Source of the DNA: an uncultured Mycoplasmatota bacterium
GTDB lineage: Bacteria; Bacillota_I; Bacilli_A; RF39; UBA660
Assembly (NCBI GenBank): GCA_937944975.1
Contig: CALEBF010000016.1
Coordinates: 1 to 64,000, forward strand
DNA length: 64,000 nucleotides
Reading direction: 5' to 3'
The translations under genes and the position numbers were made by a program. The notes beneath the pieces were generated by a model. It saw only the letters and a list, made by a program, of their open reading frames with translations. It was not told where the DNA came from and searched no databases. Positions 25,184 through 34,129 of this stretch are shown here, piece after piece (positions within the stretch are counted from its first letter, which is position 1; each line of letters starts with the position of its first letter).

Positions 25184-26038
25184 CTATTCTTCACCAGTTG
25201 AAACTGCAGTATTTTGATAAGCATAGATTCCTGTTTTCTTAGCATCTAACACAAACGCATCATAGCGAACACGTCCTTCTACAAGGTTTCCATTGATTCC
25301 TGGAGGACAATTATGGATCTTATAATCTTGTAATTTATCTGGTGAAACTGTTACACTTGGATGCGTAATAAAGAATGCACATCCTTCTGGAAGATATCCA
25401 TCAGGTAATTTAATGATTTTAACACCATCAATTTCACCAACTTGTCCATTGAAGGCAACCTTTTGACCTAAATCACTGTTTTTAATAAAACTTGGATCTA
25501 ATTTTAAAAGTTTATATGTTGATGCACTAATACCTGCAACACGTCCGGCAACCGGTACATTTTGGTTATCAAGATATGCTTGTCCATCTAAAAACGCCTC
25601 ATAGGCAGTCGTTTTAGTTAATTTAGTTGGCGTAGTATTTGTTCCTCCTGCTTTTACACCTGCAGTTACAATTGTAGCCACGCGATATTTATCCTTCGTT
25701 GGAACAATTACTTCATCAATTTCACGTGCTAATGCTTTACCAGCACCTTTTACATTATACTGATCCTGATTGTTTCCTTTATCAATAGTGAACGTAAATG
25801 CTTTATCTTGACTTACCTTCATTTCTTGGATAGTATCCTCTAATTCAGTAGGAGTACCATAACGACTCGTCCCTGATCTTGTATAATCATTCAATGGAAC
25901 AGTAGGAATACTATACACCTTAACTGTTGAAACACCCGTCCAATCATAATCACGATTGATGAATGCTTCTGTTAGAGATTTTTGTTTAAATCTTTCTACA
26001 ACTTTCTTATCATATTTTTCCGCTAAGTTAATAGCCAT
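25184..26038 (-). CDS. Major capsid protein
   Basis: 284 residues. The pattern is that of HK97-fold capsid proteins of podo/siphoviruses without a cleaved delta domain: helical N-arm (VVERFKQKSLTEAFINRDY), E-loop-like region, and a beta-rich domain with SASTYKLLKLDPSF and KIIKLPDGYLP. It directly follows the scaffold gene, the standard order. Confidence 0.8.
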   Translation of the reverse strand: MAINLAEKYDKKVVERFKQKSLTEAFINRDYDWTGVSTVKVYSIPTVPLNDYTRSGTSRYGTPTELEDTIQEMKVSQDKAFTFTIDKGNNQDQYNVKGAGKALAREIDEVIVPTKDKYRVATIVTAGVKAGGTNTTPTKLTKTTAYEAFLDGQAYLDNQNVPVAGRVAGISASTYKLLKLDPSFIKNSDLGQKVAFNGQVGEIDGVKIIKLPDGYLPEGCAFFITHPSVTVSPDKLQDYKIHNCPPGINGNLVEGRVRYDAFVLDAKKTGIYAYQNTAVSTGEE

Positions 26039-26056
26039 TTTTCATCATCCTTTCTT

Positions 26057-26905
26057 TTATACCGAATTGAAACCTTCTAAGAATGGATCAGAACCTTCTT
26101 GTTCAGTAGCTCCTGTATCGGTCACTGAACCAACACTTTTTTGTTCATTCTTCTGATTATTCTTAAAGATTTCCAACTGCTTTTTGTATTCAGAATTTTG
26201 GTATTCTAAATAAGCCTGTTTTAAAGAAGATTTTTGTGCATTTAAAAAGACATCCTTTGGAATGTCTTCTGCCTTTACATCAGGAAATGCCTCTAAAAAT
26301 TCCATAAATTCTTTGTCTTTAGCTTCTTCTGATGCACGTTTTTTCTTTTCTTCTTCTAATTTGTTTTTTTCTTCTTGAAGTTGTTTTCTTAATTGTGAGG
26401 TAGCAACAACTTCTTTCGCAACTTCTTCAGGTACACCACTCTCAACCATCTCATCAATTTGTTGTTGTTGACGAATTTGTTCCTGTTCTTGTTCATATTT
26501 TTCAACAGACTCCATATACTCGTCCACCGTCATGCCTAAATCACTTGCTTTTTTACTTACATAAGAAAATACTTTGCTATTTTCCAATGCTTTCTTTTGC
26601 TCTACTAATTTGTCATAATTAAGTCCTTTTTGAAAATTAGTAATAACTTCGTCCATACTTTCTACTTGGACATGTTCTTTGTTATACTTTGCCTTTTCAC
26701 TAATTTCTTTTAGGAAAGGTGCATAGTCAATTTCTTGTTCAGAAGTTTCCTCTTTTTCGGTTGGTTTTCCGTTTTCTGATTCTTCTTCTTTTTCTGCATT
26801 TGCATTTTCTGATATTACCTCATTATCAATTTCTGCAAATGGACTTTCGTCGATACTCGTTTCAGTAGTTTCTGGTTGTTCTACTTCAACTTTTTCTTCT
26901 TCATT
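26057..26905 (-). CDS. Phage capsid scaffolding protein
   Basis: 282 residues from ATG 26905 (AAGGAGGAATAAG site); the open frame upstream is not used. Acidic N-terminus, then a long Glu/Lys/Gln helix with coiled-coil character and a short basic C-terminal part, the classic scaffold composition. It stands between portal and major capsid genes. Confidence 0.75.
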   Translation of the reverse strand, partial: NEEEKVEVEQPETTETSIDESPFAEIDNEVISENANAEKEEESENGKPTEKEETSEQEIDYAPFLKEISEKAKYNKEHVQVESMDEVITNFQKGLNYDKLVEQKKALENSKVFSYVSKKASDLGMTVDEYMESVEKYEQEQEQIRQQQQIDEMVESGVPEEVAKEVVATSQLRKQLQEEKNKLEEEKKKRASEEAKDKEFMEFLEAFPDVKAEDIPKDVFLNAQKSSLKQAYLEYQNSEYKKQLEIFKNNQKNEQKSVGSVTDTGATEQEGSDPFLEGFNSV

Positions 26906-26946
26906 CATTCTTATTCCTCCTTGCCTATGGTTGGGCATATTGTGCT

Positions 26947-26975
26947 TTATAAGCACTGTACCGATAACGTCTCAA
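26947..26975 (-). promoter_or_regulatory. Candidate internal promoter for scaffold and capsid genes
   Basis: Leftward TTGAGA (26970-26975), 17-bp spacer, TTATAA (26947-26952), placed after a terminator-like hairpin and before the scaffold gene. It would allow extra transcription of the most needed virion proteins. Sequence pattern only. Confidence 0.4.
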
Positions 26976-27015
26976 ATTTTTTCGTTACCAGTACACTACC
27001 TATAGAGTAGTGTAT

Positions 27016-27040
27016 TAAAAAAAGGCTACTTTAAAGCCTC
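27016..27040 (-). terminator. Probable internal terminator after the portal gene group
   Basis: Minus strand AGGCT / AGCCT stem followed by a T7 run, overlapping the 3' end of the small gene at 27026. A second hairpin (ACACTAC / GTAGTGT) follows at about 26994-27015. Confidence 0.55.
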
Positions 27041-27211
27041 GTTAATATCTTTTAAAGATTCTTTAACTTCTAATTCACGTTCTTTTAATTTTTCTTTTGC
27101 TTTTTTCAATCTTTTTTCATCTTTAAAAATTTTTTGATAATTCATGAGTGTTCTAACATCTTCTTCTGCTTTCCACTCTTGTTCTTCTTTACTTACTTCT
27201 ATTTTTTTCAT
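27026..27211 (-). CDS. Small charged phage protein
   Basis: 61 residues, nearly all helical and Lys/Glu-rich (coiled coil). It overlaps the portal gene's 3' end by 4 bp. Function unknown; possibly an auxiliary scaffold or packaging factor. Confidence 0.45.
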   Translation of the reverse strand: MKKIEVSKEEQEWKAEEDVRTLMNYQKIFKDEKRLKKAKEKLKERELEVKESLKDINEALK

Positions 27212-28992
27212 GACATTTCTCCTCCTTCTGGCATGATTTCTGGCATCATTTGAGCCTCCGGTTGCATTGGAACTGGTTCTGATTGATTATTATCAAATGC
27301 TCCCATCATAGATAAAATTTCCTTCTCCATTTGTTCAGGTTCTAATTGTTGTAATTGTTGCTGCAACATAGGATCCAATCCCTGCATGAATTTATCCATT
27401 AAAGAATACAATGCCTGTTTTTCCCAGTCGCCTTGTTCTAATGATTGAATCAACTCTTGTTTTTTTGGAATGATTTCATCAGGAATTCGTTTTAAATAAT
27501 CAATAAATTCGATTCTTCCTGCATTTAATAAATTATCTAATGTTTGAAGCGATGCGATTTCACTAAAGTATGAGGCACTTCCTACATCTGCCTTAATGTG
27601 AAGCCACATTCCTTTTAGCTCTCCAAAATCAAATTCTTCTACCGTTCTATTATCTTCTTCGGAAATAACAACTGGTCTAATTCCATAGTCCGTAGCAATC
27701 ATGTCTAATATAATTCTTCCACAATCTTCTATAAGTTCATATAAATTAGCTCTGACGTTTTCTAAAGGCACAGCATTAGATTTTTGAACGGCAATTATGG
27801 CAGTAGCATTATCCATTGTTATGTTTCCTAGTGAAGCATCACCTACGCCCAAAGTATCCTTTGTGTATTGCATCGCAAGTTCTATGGCATTGATGATCTG
27901 ACCACTCATACTAGCTGGTTCCAAGTATCCAGCAATATTACGAATGCTTGAATTTCCTACGTTGTTGATTGGGATTGCAGCACCGATTTCATTGGTCCAA
28001 TTCTCGACTTTAGTAGCATCATAAACTGCTGTGGGGAAAGCGGTGAGCATTAAATGATAAATGACCATTGCAAACATTTTGTTTATAGCAATTTGATTTG
28101 GAATAATGCCTGTTGTTTCAGCTCTACCATGATAACTGCCTTTCATTCCATCCCAGTTATTAAATGCGATTGGATAATAGTCATATCCTGTTTCTTTTTC
28201 TTTATATATGTACATGTTTTGAACTGATTTATTCACATATATTTTTCCATTTTTGCCACGATAGTATTTTAATATGTATAAAGCTTTCCCATATTTATCT
28301 GCTTCTAACTCTACTTTGCTATTATCTCCAGCAAGATAACTTGTCATTGTATCTTCTGTGATAGAATTTGCATTTTTTTGATCCTTTTTATTATTTCTTT
28401 TATATTCTTCTTGTAAATTCTTAACAAGATCTCGTCCGACTAATATTATATATGGTTGTTTTTCAACATTCTTAATATTAGGATTGCCAAACATCACATT
28501 CGTGCAATCAATTACTTCCGCACTGATTACTCCTTTAATATTTGGATATTTTTTATATGGCGTTTTTGTAATATCGTTGTAAAAGTGCAAACACATATCC
28601 CCAGTATCAAAACCGTCATTTAAGAGTTGCCTGCTCAAAGCATCAAAGTTAATATTTTCTAATATATTCTTTACTTCTGCATTCGCTAAATCTGTTTTGT
28701 GAATACTTGATTGCATTTGTGCGTCATTATCATCTGGCCTATATTCCATTGGTTGGATCTGAATAGCCACATTGTTAGACTTTAACGAAGCAATTTTAAA
28801 TTGTTTTACACGTTTAATAATGTTAAAAACCGGTTTTGGTAATCCTTCTCCAGTAACATTTCTCCACTGATCTCCGTTGGCAAATGCAATGTTAGTATTG
28901 ATAACATCATAATAATCTCGATCAGCTCCATACAAGCTTTGATTATATTTAACCCCAGCCTCGTATAATTCCCAATCTTTTGTGTTATTCAT
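27208..28992 (-). CDS. Portal protein
   Basis: 594 residues, within the range of podovirus portals. An N-terminal YDVINTNIAFANGDQW-type segment, a central region with long helices and a Gln/Pro-rich C-terminal tail follow the usual portal plan. Immediately downstream of the large terminase gene. It forms the dodecameric DNA entry pore of the capsid. Confidence 0.8.
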   Translation of the reverse strand: MNNTKDWELYEAGVKYNQSLYGADRDYYDVINTNIAFANGDQWRNVTGEGLPKPVFNIIKRVKQFKIASLKSNNVAIQIQPMEYRPDDNDAQMQSSIHKTDLANAEVKNILENINFDALSRQLLNDGFDTGDMCLHFYNDITKTPYKKYPNIKGVISAEVIDCTNVMFGNPNIKNVEKQPYIILVGRDLVKNLQEEYKRNNKKDQKNANSITEDTMTSYLAGDNSKVELEADKYGKALYILKYYRGKNGKIYVNKSVQNMYIYKEKETGYDYYPIAFNNWDGMKGSYHGRAETTGIIPNQIAINKMFAMVIYHLMLTAFPTAVYDATKVENWTNEIGAAIPINNVGNSSIRNIAGYLEPASMSGQIINAIELAMQYTKDTLGVGDASLGNITMDNATAIIAVQKSNAVPLENVRANLYELIEDCGRIILDMIATDYGIRPVVISEEDNRTVEEFDFGELKGMWLHIKADVGSASYFSEIASLQTLDNLLNAGRIEFIDYLKRIPDEIIPKKQELIQSLEQGDWEKQALYSLMDKFMQGLDPMLQQQLQQLEPEQMEKEILSMMGAFDNNQSEPVPMQPEAQMMPEIMPEGGEMS

Positions 28993-29179
28993 GTTTTACA
29001 CCACCTAACGCAATGTCATAATCATAAGTCATTAACTCATCAAACGCTTTCTTTGTTCGCTCTAATTTTGTTTTCTCTTCGATACTCATTTTTTCTTTTT
29101 TTGGTTTTTCTTTATGTCTTTTTCCAATAAAAAAAGCAACTATTATTGTTGCTATCCATAATAATATAATAAATATCAT
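28985..29179 (-). CDS. Small phage membrane protein upstream of portal
   Basis: 64 residues: one N-terminal transmembrane helix (2-19), then a basic helix and a conserved-looking KAFDELMTYDYDIA motif seen in small phage proteins next to portal genes. Overlaps the portal start by 8 bp. Role unknown. Confidence 0.5.
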   Translation of the reverse strand: MIFIILLWIATIIVAFFIGKRHKEKPKKEKMSIEEKTKLERTKKAFDELMTYDYDIALGGVKHE

Positions 29180-29189
29180 ATATTACCTC

Positions 29190-30656
29190 CTAATAGTTGA
29201 TAAAGGATCTTGTAGCTGTATTCCCAGCTATTACCTTGACTCTCTGTCTATATTTTTTTTGTTCATATTCATATAATTCTTTTTGTTCTTCACTCATTTC
29301 AATTGCTGTTATATTCCTCAATCTGTTAACTGCTTGAGTAGTACAATCAACATCATCGTCATGCTCAGCATTCGGAAATGAAACTAGTTCAGTCTCATAA
29401 TCGTATAACCACTGTTTATTTTTAGGAAAGTATACATTTCCACTTTCAAACGATGGAGATACTGCATTTGCTCTTGCAATCTTTCCACCCTCCGGATTGA
29501 TTGGTATTATCCCAGAAAATTCGCGTTGTAGTACCTCCACAATCGCAGATCCATTTGCTTTGTCCTCGATCAATACAGCACTACATTTATTGTATTTATT
29601 TCGTAATTGTCTAATAACATTTAAGGTTTCGGTAAACCCAAAATGTTCTTTAACTCTGTCAATTAAATAAAAGTCAGAATTTCTCTTTCCCCATACTTGA
29701 ATTGATACGAAGTCATTATCTTCTTTATCTTTAAAAGTAGCATCAACACTAATTAACATGTATGGAAGAGTTGGTAATTTTTCATAATATTTAAACCATT
29801 TTCTTTTAAATATGTTCCCATCGTCTGGAGTCGGACTGCCTTGATATAGAGCGTTCCAAGTCCTACTACCTTCTTTAGTAGTGAATGTTGATTTGAAATC
29901 TTTTAACCATTCGTTTCCTTTACCTATTTCTGGACATAAAGCCTCTCCCGGCTTTCTACCAAGTGGATCATTATTATCAGCTTCGCATTTTAAGTTAATG
30001 ACTGTAACGTGTTTTTCGTTTTTTATGATTCGTCCAGCAAAATCGTCTTCGTGCCATCTTGTTTGGATAATAATGACTTTAGCACCAAACGATAGTCTTG
30101 ATTTAAATGAATCATTCCACTCTGCCCAAACTCTATCGCGGTATGTTTTACTATCTGCTTCTTGTCTATTTTTAACTGGGTCATCTATGATCATTAAGTC
30201 AGCTGGTCTACCAGTGACTCCAGACAAGATACCACGAGAAATCATTCCACCGATTCCATTTGACAATTCAAATTCTGTATTATTTGCGATATTTCCTTTT
30301 TCTATATTAAAGAGTTCTCTTCCAAATTGCTCTATTTTTCTCAAATTTCTTCTTCCAAACAATTGTGCAAAATCTTCGCTATACGAAGCTTCTATAATTC
30401 GTTTGGTCGGAAATTTTCCTAAATACCAACTAGGAAGTGTTTCTGTGATTGTCATCGATTTCCCATGTTGTGGTGGGATAGACAAAACTAATATGTCAAA
30501 AGCATCTCCAGTATCTTCCTCAATAAATTCTTGTACTTTATCACAAATATAAGATACTGCCTTTCCCTTAATCCAACGTCCTTCATGAACATATTCAACA
30601 TAATCGCTATACACTCTTCTACATAATTCTTTTTTTAATTCATTTCTAATGCTCAT
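29190..30656 (-). CDS. terL: Terminase large subunit
   Basis: 488 residues. The ATPase part has Walker A PPQHGKS (61-67) and Walker B LMIIDD before PVKNRQEA. The C-terminal RNase H-like nuclease has VDATFKD and later EDKANGSAI and DDDVDC acidic residues. It drives DNA packaging and makes the cuts. Overlaps terS by 11 bp (4 bp-type coupling). Confidence 0.9.
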   Translation of the reverse strand: MSIRNELKKELCRRVYSDYVEYVHEGRWIKGKAVSYICDKVQEFIEEDTGDAFDILVLSIPPQHGKSMTITETLPSWYLGKFPTKRIIEASYSEDFAQLFGRRNLRKIEQFGRELFNIEKGNIANNTEFELSNGIGGMISRGILSGVTGRPADLMIIDDPVKNRQEADSKTYRDRVWAEWNDSFKSRLSFGAKVIIIQTRWHEDDFAGRIIKNEKHVTVINLKCEADNNDPLGRKPGEALCPEIGKGNEWLKDFKSTFTTKEGSRTWNALYQGSPTPDDGNIFKRKWFKYYEKLPTLPYMLISVDATFKDKEDNDFVSIQVWGKRNSDFYLIDRVKEHFGFTETLNVIRQLRNKYNKCSAVLIEDKANGSAIVEVLQREFSGIIPINPEGGKIARANAVSPSFESGNVYFPKNKQWLYDYETELVSFPNAEHDDDVDCTTQAVNRLRNITAIEMSEEQKELYEYEQKKYRQRVKVIAGNTATRSFINY

Positions 30657-31122
30657 TTTTCAACAGCTCTCTGATTTCTTCTGTTGATAAATGAGATAAA
30701 TCTACAATATTAACTGGATTATCTTTATCTCCACTTATTTTATGATTAGTGATATATTCTCCATCCATTTTGTTAAGCATATCCATCGCTTTCATTTTAG
30801 TATTAAGATCAGCTTCTTTACTCCCTACTAATTCTTTCTGACCATCAGGCAATGTAATTTCAACTGTTTCTAATTCTTTACCATTGATCACATCAGTTAG
30901 CCATTTTCTTCTTTCGATAGCAGTCATAATGGATTGATCTTTTATTTCTTTCATCAATTCCTTATACCTTGCCTGTATCTTGTCTGAATTAAATAGGTTA
31001 CATGCTTTACTATCAATTGCTTTTGGATCGTATGTCGCGTTATAAGCTTTTTTGTATGCTGCTCGTTGGGACATTCCTTTGACCAAGTTTTGTACAAACA
31101 TTTCTTGCTTTGCATTTAACAT
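30646..31122 (-). CDS. terS: Terminase small subunit
   Basis: 158 residues from ATG 31122 (AGGAAGTG site; the upstream GTG is within that site). The N-terminus has LNAKQEMFVQNLVKGMSQ and AAYKKAYNA, the terminase_2 helix-turn-helix that recognises phage DNA. The C-terminal LSTEEIRELLKNEH probably contacts TerL. Confidence 0.85.
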   Translation of the reverse strand: MLNAKQEMFVQNLVKGMSQRAAYKKAYNATYDPKAIDSKACNLFNSDKIQARYKELMKEIKDQSIMTAIERRKWLTDVINGKELETVEITLPDGQKELVGSKEADLNTKMKAMDMLNKMDGEYITNHKISGDKDNPVNIVDLSHLSTEEIRELLKNEH

Positions 31123-31148
31123 ATATATCACTTCCTAAAAAAGACTGA

Positions 31149-31661
31149 TTATTCGTCAGTCTTAAAATCTAAATTATATTCTTCAATAATTTTTTCAATT
31201 GATTGTTTGAATTGTTTTTCTAATTTATCATAATCAGTTATGTTTAGTTTTAACCATTGTAACGGATTCGTTTTTACTCCGATCAAATCATATTTAATTT
31301 GAGTTAATAAAACAGTATAATATGCTAGCAATTCATACTTACGCTCTCCTTGAAAATATTTAGTATAATTCTTATTTTGCATATCACTTAACAATGCAAC
31401 TACAGTATTAGAACCATAACAATAAATTCTATTAAAAATTTCCCTTATTTGCTCTGTCGTTTTCTTATCAATGTGGTCATTTGTAGTAACTTTTGCTAAC
31501 AAATCGCTCAAATCAGTTGCTAAATTTTCATTTTTACTTAAAAACTTGTCTTTTTGCATTTTTTCTAATTCTCTTTTAAATAAATTTCTATTGATGAGAT
31601 AGCTTACAAACCATCCTATCGCAGTAACCCCAGACGGTATCACTATAGACCATATTCCCAT
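31149..31661 (-). CDS. Phage membrane-anchored protein of unknown function
   Basis: 170 residues from ATG 31661 (GAGGAG site). One N-terminal transmembrane helix (about 2-22), then a helical cytoplasmic domain with no recognised motif. It is the first gene after the late promoter, before terS. It may be a lysogenic-conversion or superinfection factor, but nothing in the sequence decides this. Confidence 0.5.
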   Translation of the reverse strand: MGIWSIVIPSGVTAIGWFVSYLINRNLFKRELEKMQKDKFLSKNENLATDLSDLLAKVTTNDHIDKKTTEQIREIFNRIYCYGSNTVVALLSDMQNKNYTKYFQGERKYELLAYYTVLLTQIKYDLIGVKTNPLQWLKLNITDYDKLEKQFKQSIEKIIEEYNLDFKTDE

Positions 31662-31683
31662 TTTTATCACTCCTCACATGAAG

Positions 31684-31712
31684 AGTATATCAAATAAACA
31701 TATTGTTATCAA
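31684..31712 (-). promoter_or_regulatory. Candidate late promoter for packaging and virion genes
   Basis: Leftward TTGATA (31707-31712), exact 17-bp spacer, TATACT (31684-31689), directly downstream of the early-operon terminator and upstream of terS. A good sigma-A match suggests the ArpU-like protein may assist rather than replace recognition. Confidence 0.6.
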
Positions 31713-31747
31713 CAAAAAAGAACAATCTGTACTAGCATTGTTCTTAA
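31713..31747 (-). terminator. Terminator at the end of the early operon
   Basis: Minus strand AAGAACAAT / ATTGTTCTT nine-base-pair stem followed by T6. It separates the early operon from the late one. Confidence 0.9.
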
Positions 31748-31814
31748 AAAGAATAAAAGGGGAGCGTGGGTTAACACCGTGAGATTTTATTCATTTTCTC
31801 ACAATACCATTTTT

Positions 31815-32246
31815 TCATAAAGGAGCGGACATTTTCGGACATTCGATCATTTTTTCAACTTTTTTTACTATTCTTCGTACTGTTCGCTCATCGATTCCCC
31901 ATTTAATTCCTATTCTCACAGGACTATATCCTCTTATTTTCCGTTCAATATAAATCTGTTTATCTCTATCACCTAATTCCTTATAAATGGCTTCTAATTC
32001 AGTGATAATAGGGTTATACGATAACAATTCGTCATTTAATAATTCAATTTCTTTTTCTAACTCTACCTTCTGATGCAAAAGATCAGCTAAATCTTTTCTC
32101 TTTGATCTACCTTCGACTATTTCTGATCTTATATCAGTTGCCTTTAGTCCTTCCATTTTACATTCAATCATTCTGATTTTTTCCATATTCAAACGAATGA
32201 ATTTTTGTTTTTCACAATATTCTTCTTTCAATTGAAACAAATTCAA
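31815..32246 (-). CDS. ArpU/RinA-like phage late-gene transcription regulator
   Basis: About 143 residues. Start taken as TTG 32246 with a perfect AAGGAGGGG site; an ATG 33 bp upstream lies within the preceding small gene and lacks such a site. Long helical N-part, then a sigma-region-4-like helix-turn-helix (YSPVRIGIKWGIDERTVRRIVKKVE). This family sits at the early/late junction of Firmicutes phages and activates packaging and lysis genes, as its place here suggests. Confidence 0.75.
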   Translation of the reverse strand: MNLFQLKEEYCEKQKFIRLNMEKIRMIECKMEGLKATDIRSEIVEGRSKRKDLADLLHQKVELEKEIELLNDELLSYNPIITELEAIYKELGDRDKQIYIERKIRGYSPVRIGIKWGIDERTVRRIVKKVEKMIECPKMSAPL

Positions 32247-32257
32247 TATACCCCTCC

Positions 32258-32428
32258 TTAACTGATAATTAACTCCCATACCCTTTCTTTTTGTTTATCT
32301 GTTAAATGAACATTTTTAAATACATTATCTTTTATTGTTCGTTTTTCAGAAATAGTTCCTTTATGATATTGCTTATTTAAAATAGATACCCACAGTTCTT
32401 TAAAGTATTGATAATAACTATTACTCAT
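32258..32428 (-). CDS. Small phage protein, 56 residues
   Basis: Open frame from ATG 32428 to TAA 32258-32260, basic and helical (MSNSYYQYFKELWVS start, KERVWELIIS end). It overlaps the upstream gene by 8 bp and ends 11 bp before the TTG start of the late regulator, whose ribosome binding site follows its stop. Position and packing support a real gene; function unknown. Confidence 0.6.
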   Translation of the reverse strand: MSNSYYQYFKELWVSILNKQYHKGTISEKRTIKDNVFKNVHLTDKQKERVWELIIS

Positions 32429-32816
32429 TTGTATCCTCTATTTTCCTAAAATCTTTTACACCACTATTGTTAAATGGCTGTATCTTAATTTCTTTGCCTC
32501 CTGGTGGCCATTCATAATTTATTTTACTAAACGCCTCTTTTAGCATCTCTGTTTGTTCTTTCTGATATAGTTCTATAAACTTTTGTAAGTTATCCATCGT
32601 GAATCTGATATCATATTTTCTTTCAATATCTATCGCACTTAATATTTTAATTACATCTTCTACAGGATATCCACAAATTGTTTGTATATCTAGTTTATTC
32701 TCTAGTTCTTTTATTTTGTTTTGTAACTGTTCTATGTATATATTTTGTTTTGAAACTAAATCATATTCCAATTTGTCATTTTCTTTTTTTAAACTTTCTA
32801 ATTCCTCTTTTTCCAT
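32421..32816 (-). CDS. Phage coiled-coil protein, unknown
   Basis: 131 residues. A long Lys/Glu coiled coil (1-42) precedes a compact domain with CGYPVEDVIKILSAIDIERKY-type sequence. GGAGTGAGATGAC site before the ATG. Function unknown. Confidence 0.5.
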   Translation of the reverse strand: MEKEELESLKKENDKLEYDLVSKQNIYIEQLQNKIKELENKLDIQTICGYPVEDVIKILSAIDIERKYDIRFTMDNLQKFIELYQKEQTEMLKEAFSKINYEWPPGGKEIKIQPFNNSGVKDFRKIEDTNE

Positions 32817-32817
32817 G

Positions 32818-32922
32818 TCATCTCACTCCTTTACTATGTTTTTTTTGATATGCGAAAATACCTAACTCAATTATTTCATCTGTGAATAAATACTTATAAT
32901 TTTCGTTGCTTGATAACTCCAT
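32818..32922 (-). CDS. Very small phage protein, 34 residues
   Basis: ATG 32922 to TGA 32818-32820 (MELSSNENYKYLF start). AGGAG lies 10 bp upstream in the end of the previous gene. It fills the only gap between two genes in a gap-free operon. Could also be non-coding. Confidence 0.4.
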   Translation of the reverse strand: MELSSNENYKYLFTDEIIELGIFAYQKKHSKGVR

Positions 32923-32927
32923 ATTAT

Positions 32928-33209
32928 CTATTCTCCTAAAATATTTTCTTTTATTCTTTTTTCGATTCTATCATTTGCTATTTCATACAAATCATTCATA
33001 GGCAAATTTAAACTCTTCCAATCGCTGCTGCCATATTCTCTTGCTTGAATATCTTTATGCTTAAAAAGAGCTTCATATTTTGCTTTAAATTCTAACAAAA
33101 AGTCATAGTTATTTTTTTCTTTTAATATTTTTAAATTATCTTCATATTGTTTTTTTGAATTAACCAATTCCAAATATTCGTTATAATCTATTAGTATTTG
33201 TTTATTCAT
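32928..33209 (-). CDS. Phage hypothetical protein
   Basis: 93 residues from ATG 33209 (MNKQILIDYNEY), with AGGAAGG upstream. The longer open frame reaching 33329 is rejected because that stretch codes for a Cys-rich protein in another frame whose TAA overlaps this start. Helical, charged, function unknown. Confidence 0.55.
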   Translation of the reverse strand: MNKQILIDYNEYLELVNSKKQYEDNLKILKEKNNYDFLLEFKAKYEALFKHKDIQAREYGSSDWKSLNLPMNDLYEIANDRIEKRIKENILGE

Positions 33210-33210
33210 A

Positions 33211-33342
33211 TTATCTATTATCCTTCCTACATTTTTTAAAGTATTTGCATTTTTTGTTCTTATACCACAACTCAGGAAATATTCCATCAAATTTGCAACT
33301 CCCTTTATACCGTCTGTCACAATTTTCACACTTTCTGAGCAT
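33211..33342 (-). CDS. Cys-rich 43-residue phage protein (zinc-finger-like)
   Basis: Six cysteines (5, 8, 16, 32, 38 and pairing partners in C-x2-C, C-x7-C and C-x5-C spacing) in a basic 43-residue peptide ending KCRKDNR. The stop TAA is 1 bp before the next ATG. The ribosome binding site is weak. Cys spacing and gene packing support coding; a metal-binding role is inference. Confidence 0.5.
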   Translation of the reverse strand: MLRKCENCDRRYKGSCKFDGIFPELWYKNKKCKYFKKCRKDNR

Positions 33343-33368
33343 GTTTTTTATTCTTTTAAATGACAAGG

Positions 33369-34115
33369 CTATTCTCCTTTATCCACATCTTCTTCCTTGA
33401 TTAAATCCTTAATTTGATCAAAATTTTCATAATATCTATTTTTGTAGATGAAACCATTGTCTAATTTAGTTATCCCTTTATCAATGTATTTAACTATTTC
33501 GACATCAATATTTTTTTGTATTTCATCTTTGACTGACCAATAATTGTCTACATTTAATTCATATCCATCTAAATAAATTTCTAATTTTTTCTTTTTATTT
33601 ATTTCAAATGAAAAACAACTATTTTTATATTCAAGATACATTTTTGCTGAATCACTTGCCACTTCAAATTCATAATAAAATCTATTGTTGCAGTTTGAAT
33701 AAAAATCCTTTTGCTTATCTTCAATTAGTTTATTTGCTTTTTCTTTCATATCATTGTCTAACAAATTATAAATATCGTTGAAATCTAATTTCTTTAAGTG
33801 CTTTGTGTCGTATACCGTTACTTTTTTAATATCGTAAAAACCTTGAACTATTTCTTCGAATTTTGTATATTCACAAAATTGATATTCCCATCCATTTGAA
33901 TAGAAGCCATACTTGTCATCTATGATATATAATTCATTTTTTATACAGCTTCCTTTAATAGTTCCTCTTTTAAATAAAGATTTTATCCATGAGATTTTAT
34001 CTTCATCCGTAACTGTATCAAATTCCCCAAACATTTCCACGTTTTTAAATTTTTCGTTTTCTTTCATATCGTAATTTATAATGTTGTCGTCTGTTTCTAT
34101 TTTTACTTTTTCCAT
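33369..34115 (-). CDS. Phage hypothetical protein, 248 residues
   Basis: Acidic, mixed alpha/beta, with many Asp/Tyr residues and a C-terminal NRYYENFDQIKDLIKEEDV. No motif known to me. GGGGGATAAT site before the ATG. It is the largest unassigned early gene besides rtcB's neighbours and could be an anti-host factor. Confidence 0.5.
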   Translation of the reverse strand: MEKVKIETDDNIINYDMKENEKFKNVEMFGEFDTVTDEDKISWIKSLFKRGTIKGSCIKNELYIIDDKYGFYSNGWEYQFCEYTKFEEIVQGFYDIKKVTVYDTKHLKKLDFNDIYNLLDNDMKEKANKLIEDKQKDFYSNCNNRFYYEFEVASDSAKMYLEYKNSCFSFEINKKKKLEIYLDGYELNVDNYWSVKDEIQKNIDVEIVKYIDKGITKLDNGFIYKNRYYENFDQIKDLIKEEDVDKGE

Positions 34116-34129
34116 ATTATCCCCCTATA

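Noticed and set aside
29881..30552. Long plus-strand open frame of 223 codons opposite the terminase gene
   Set aside because: It lies fully inside terL, whose Walker and nuclease motifs are clear; no ribosome binding site and Ser/Pro/Phe-rich shadow composition.
33211..33329. N-terminal extension of the protein 32928-33209
   Set aside because: The stretch codes for a Cys-rich peptide in another frame, and the downstream ATG has the ribosome binding site and stop-start overlap.
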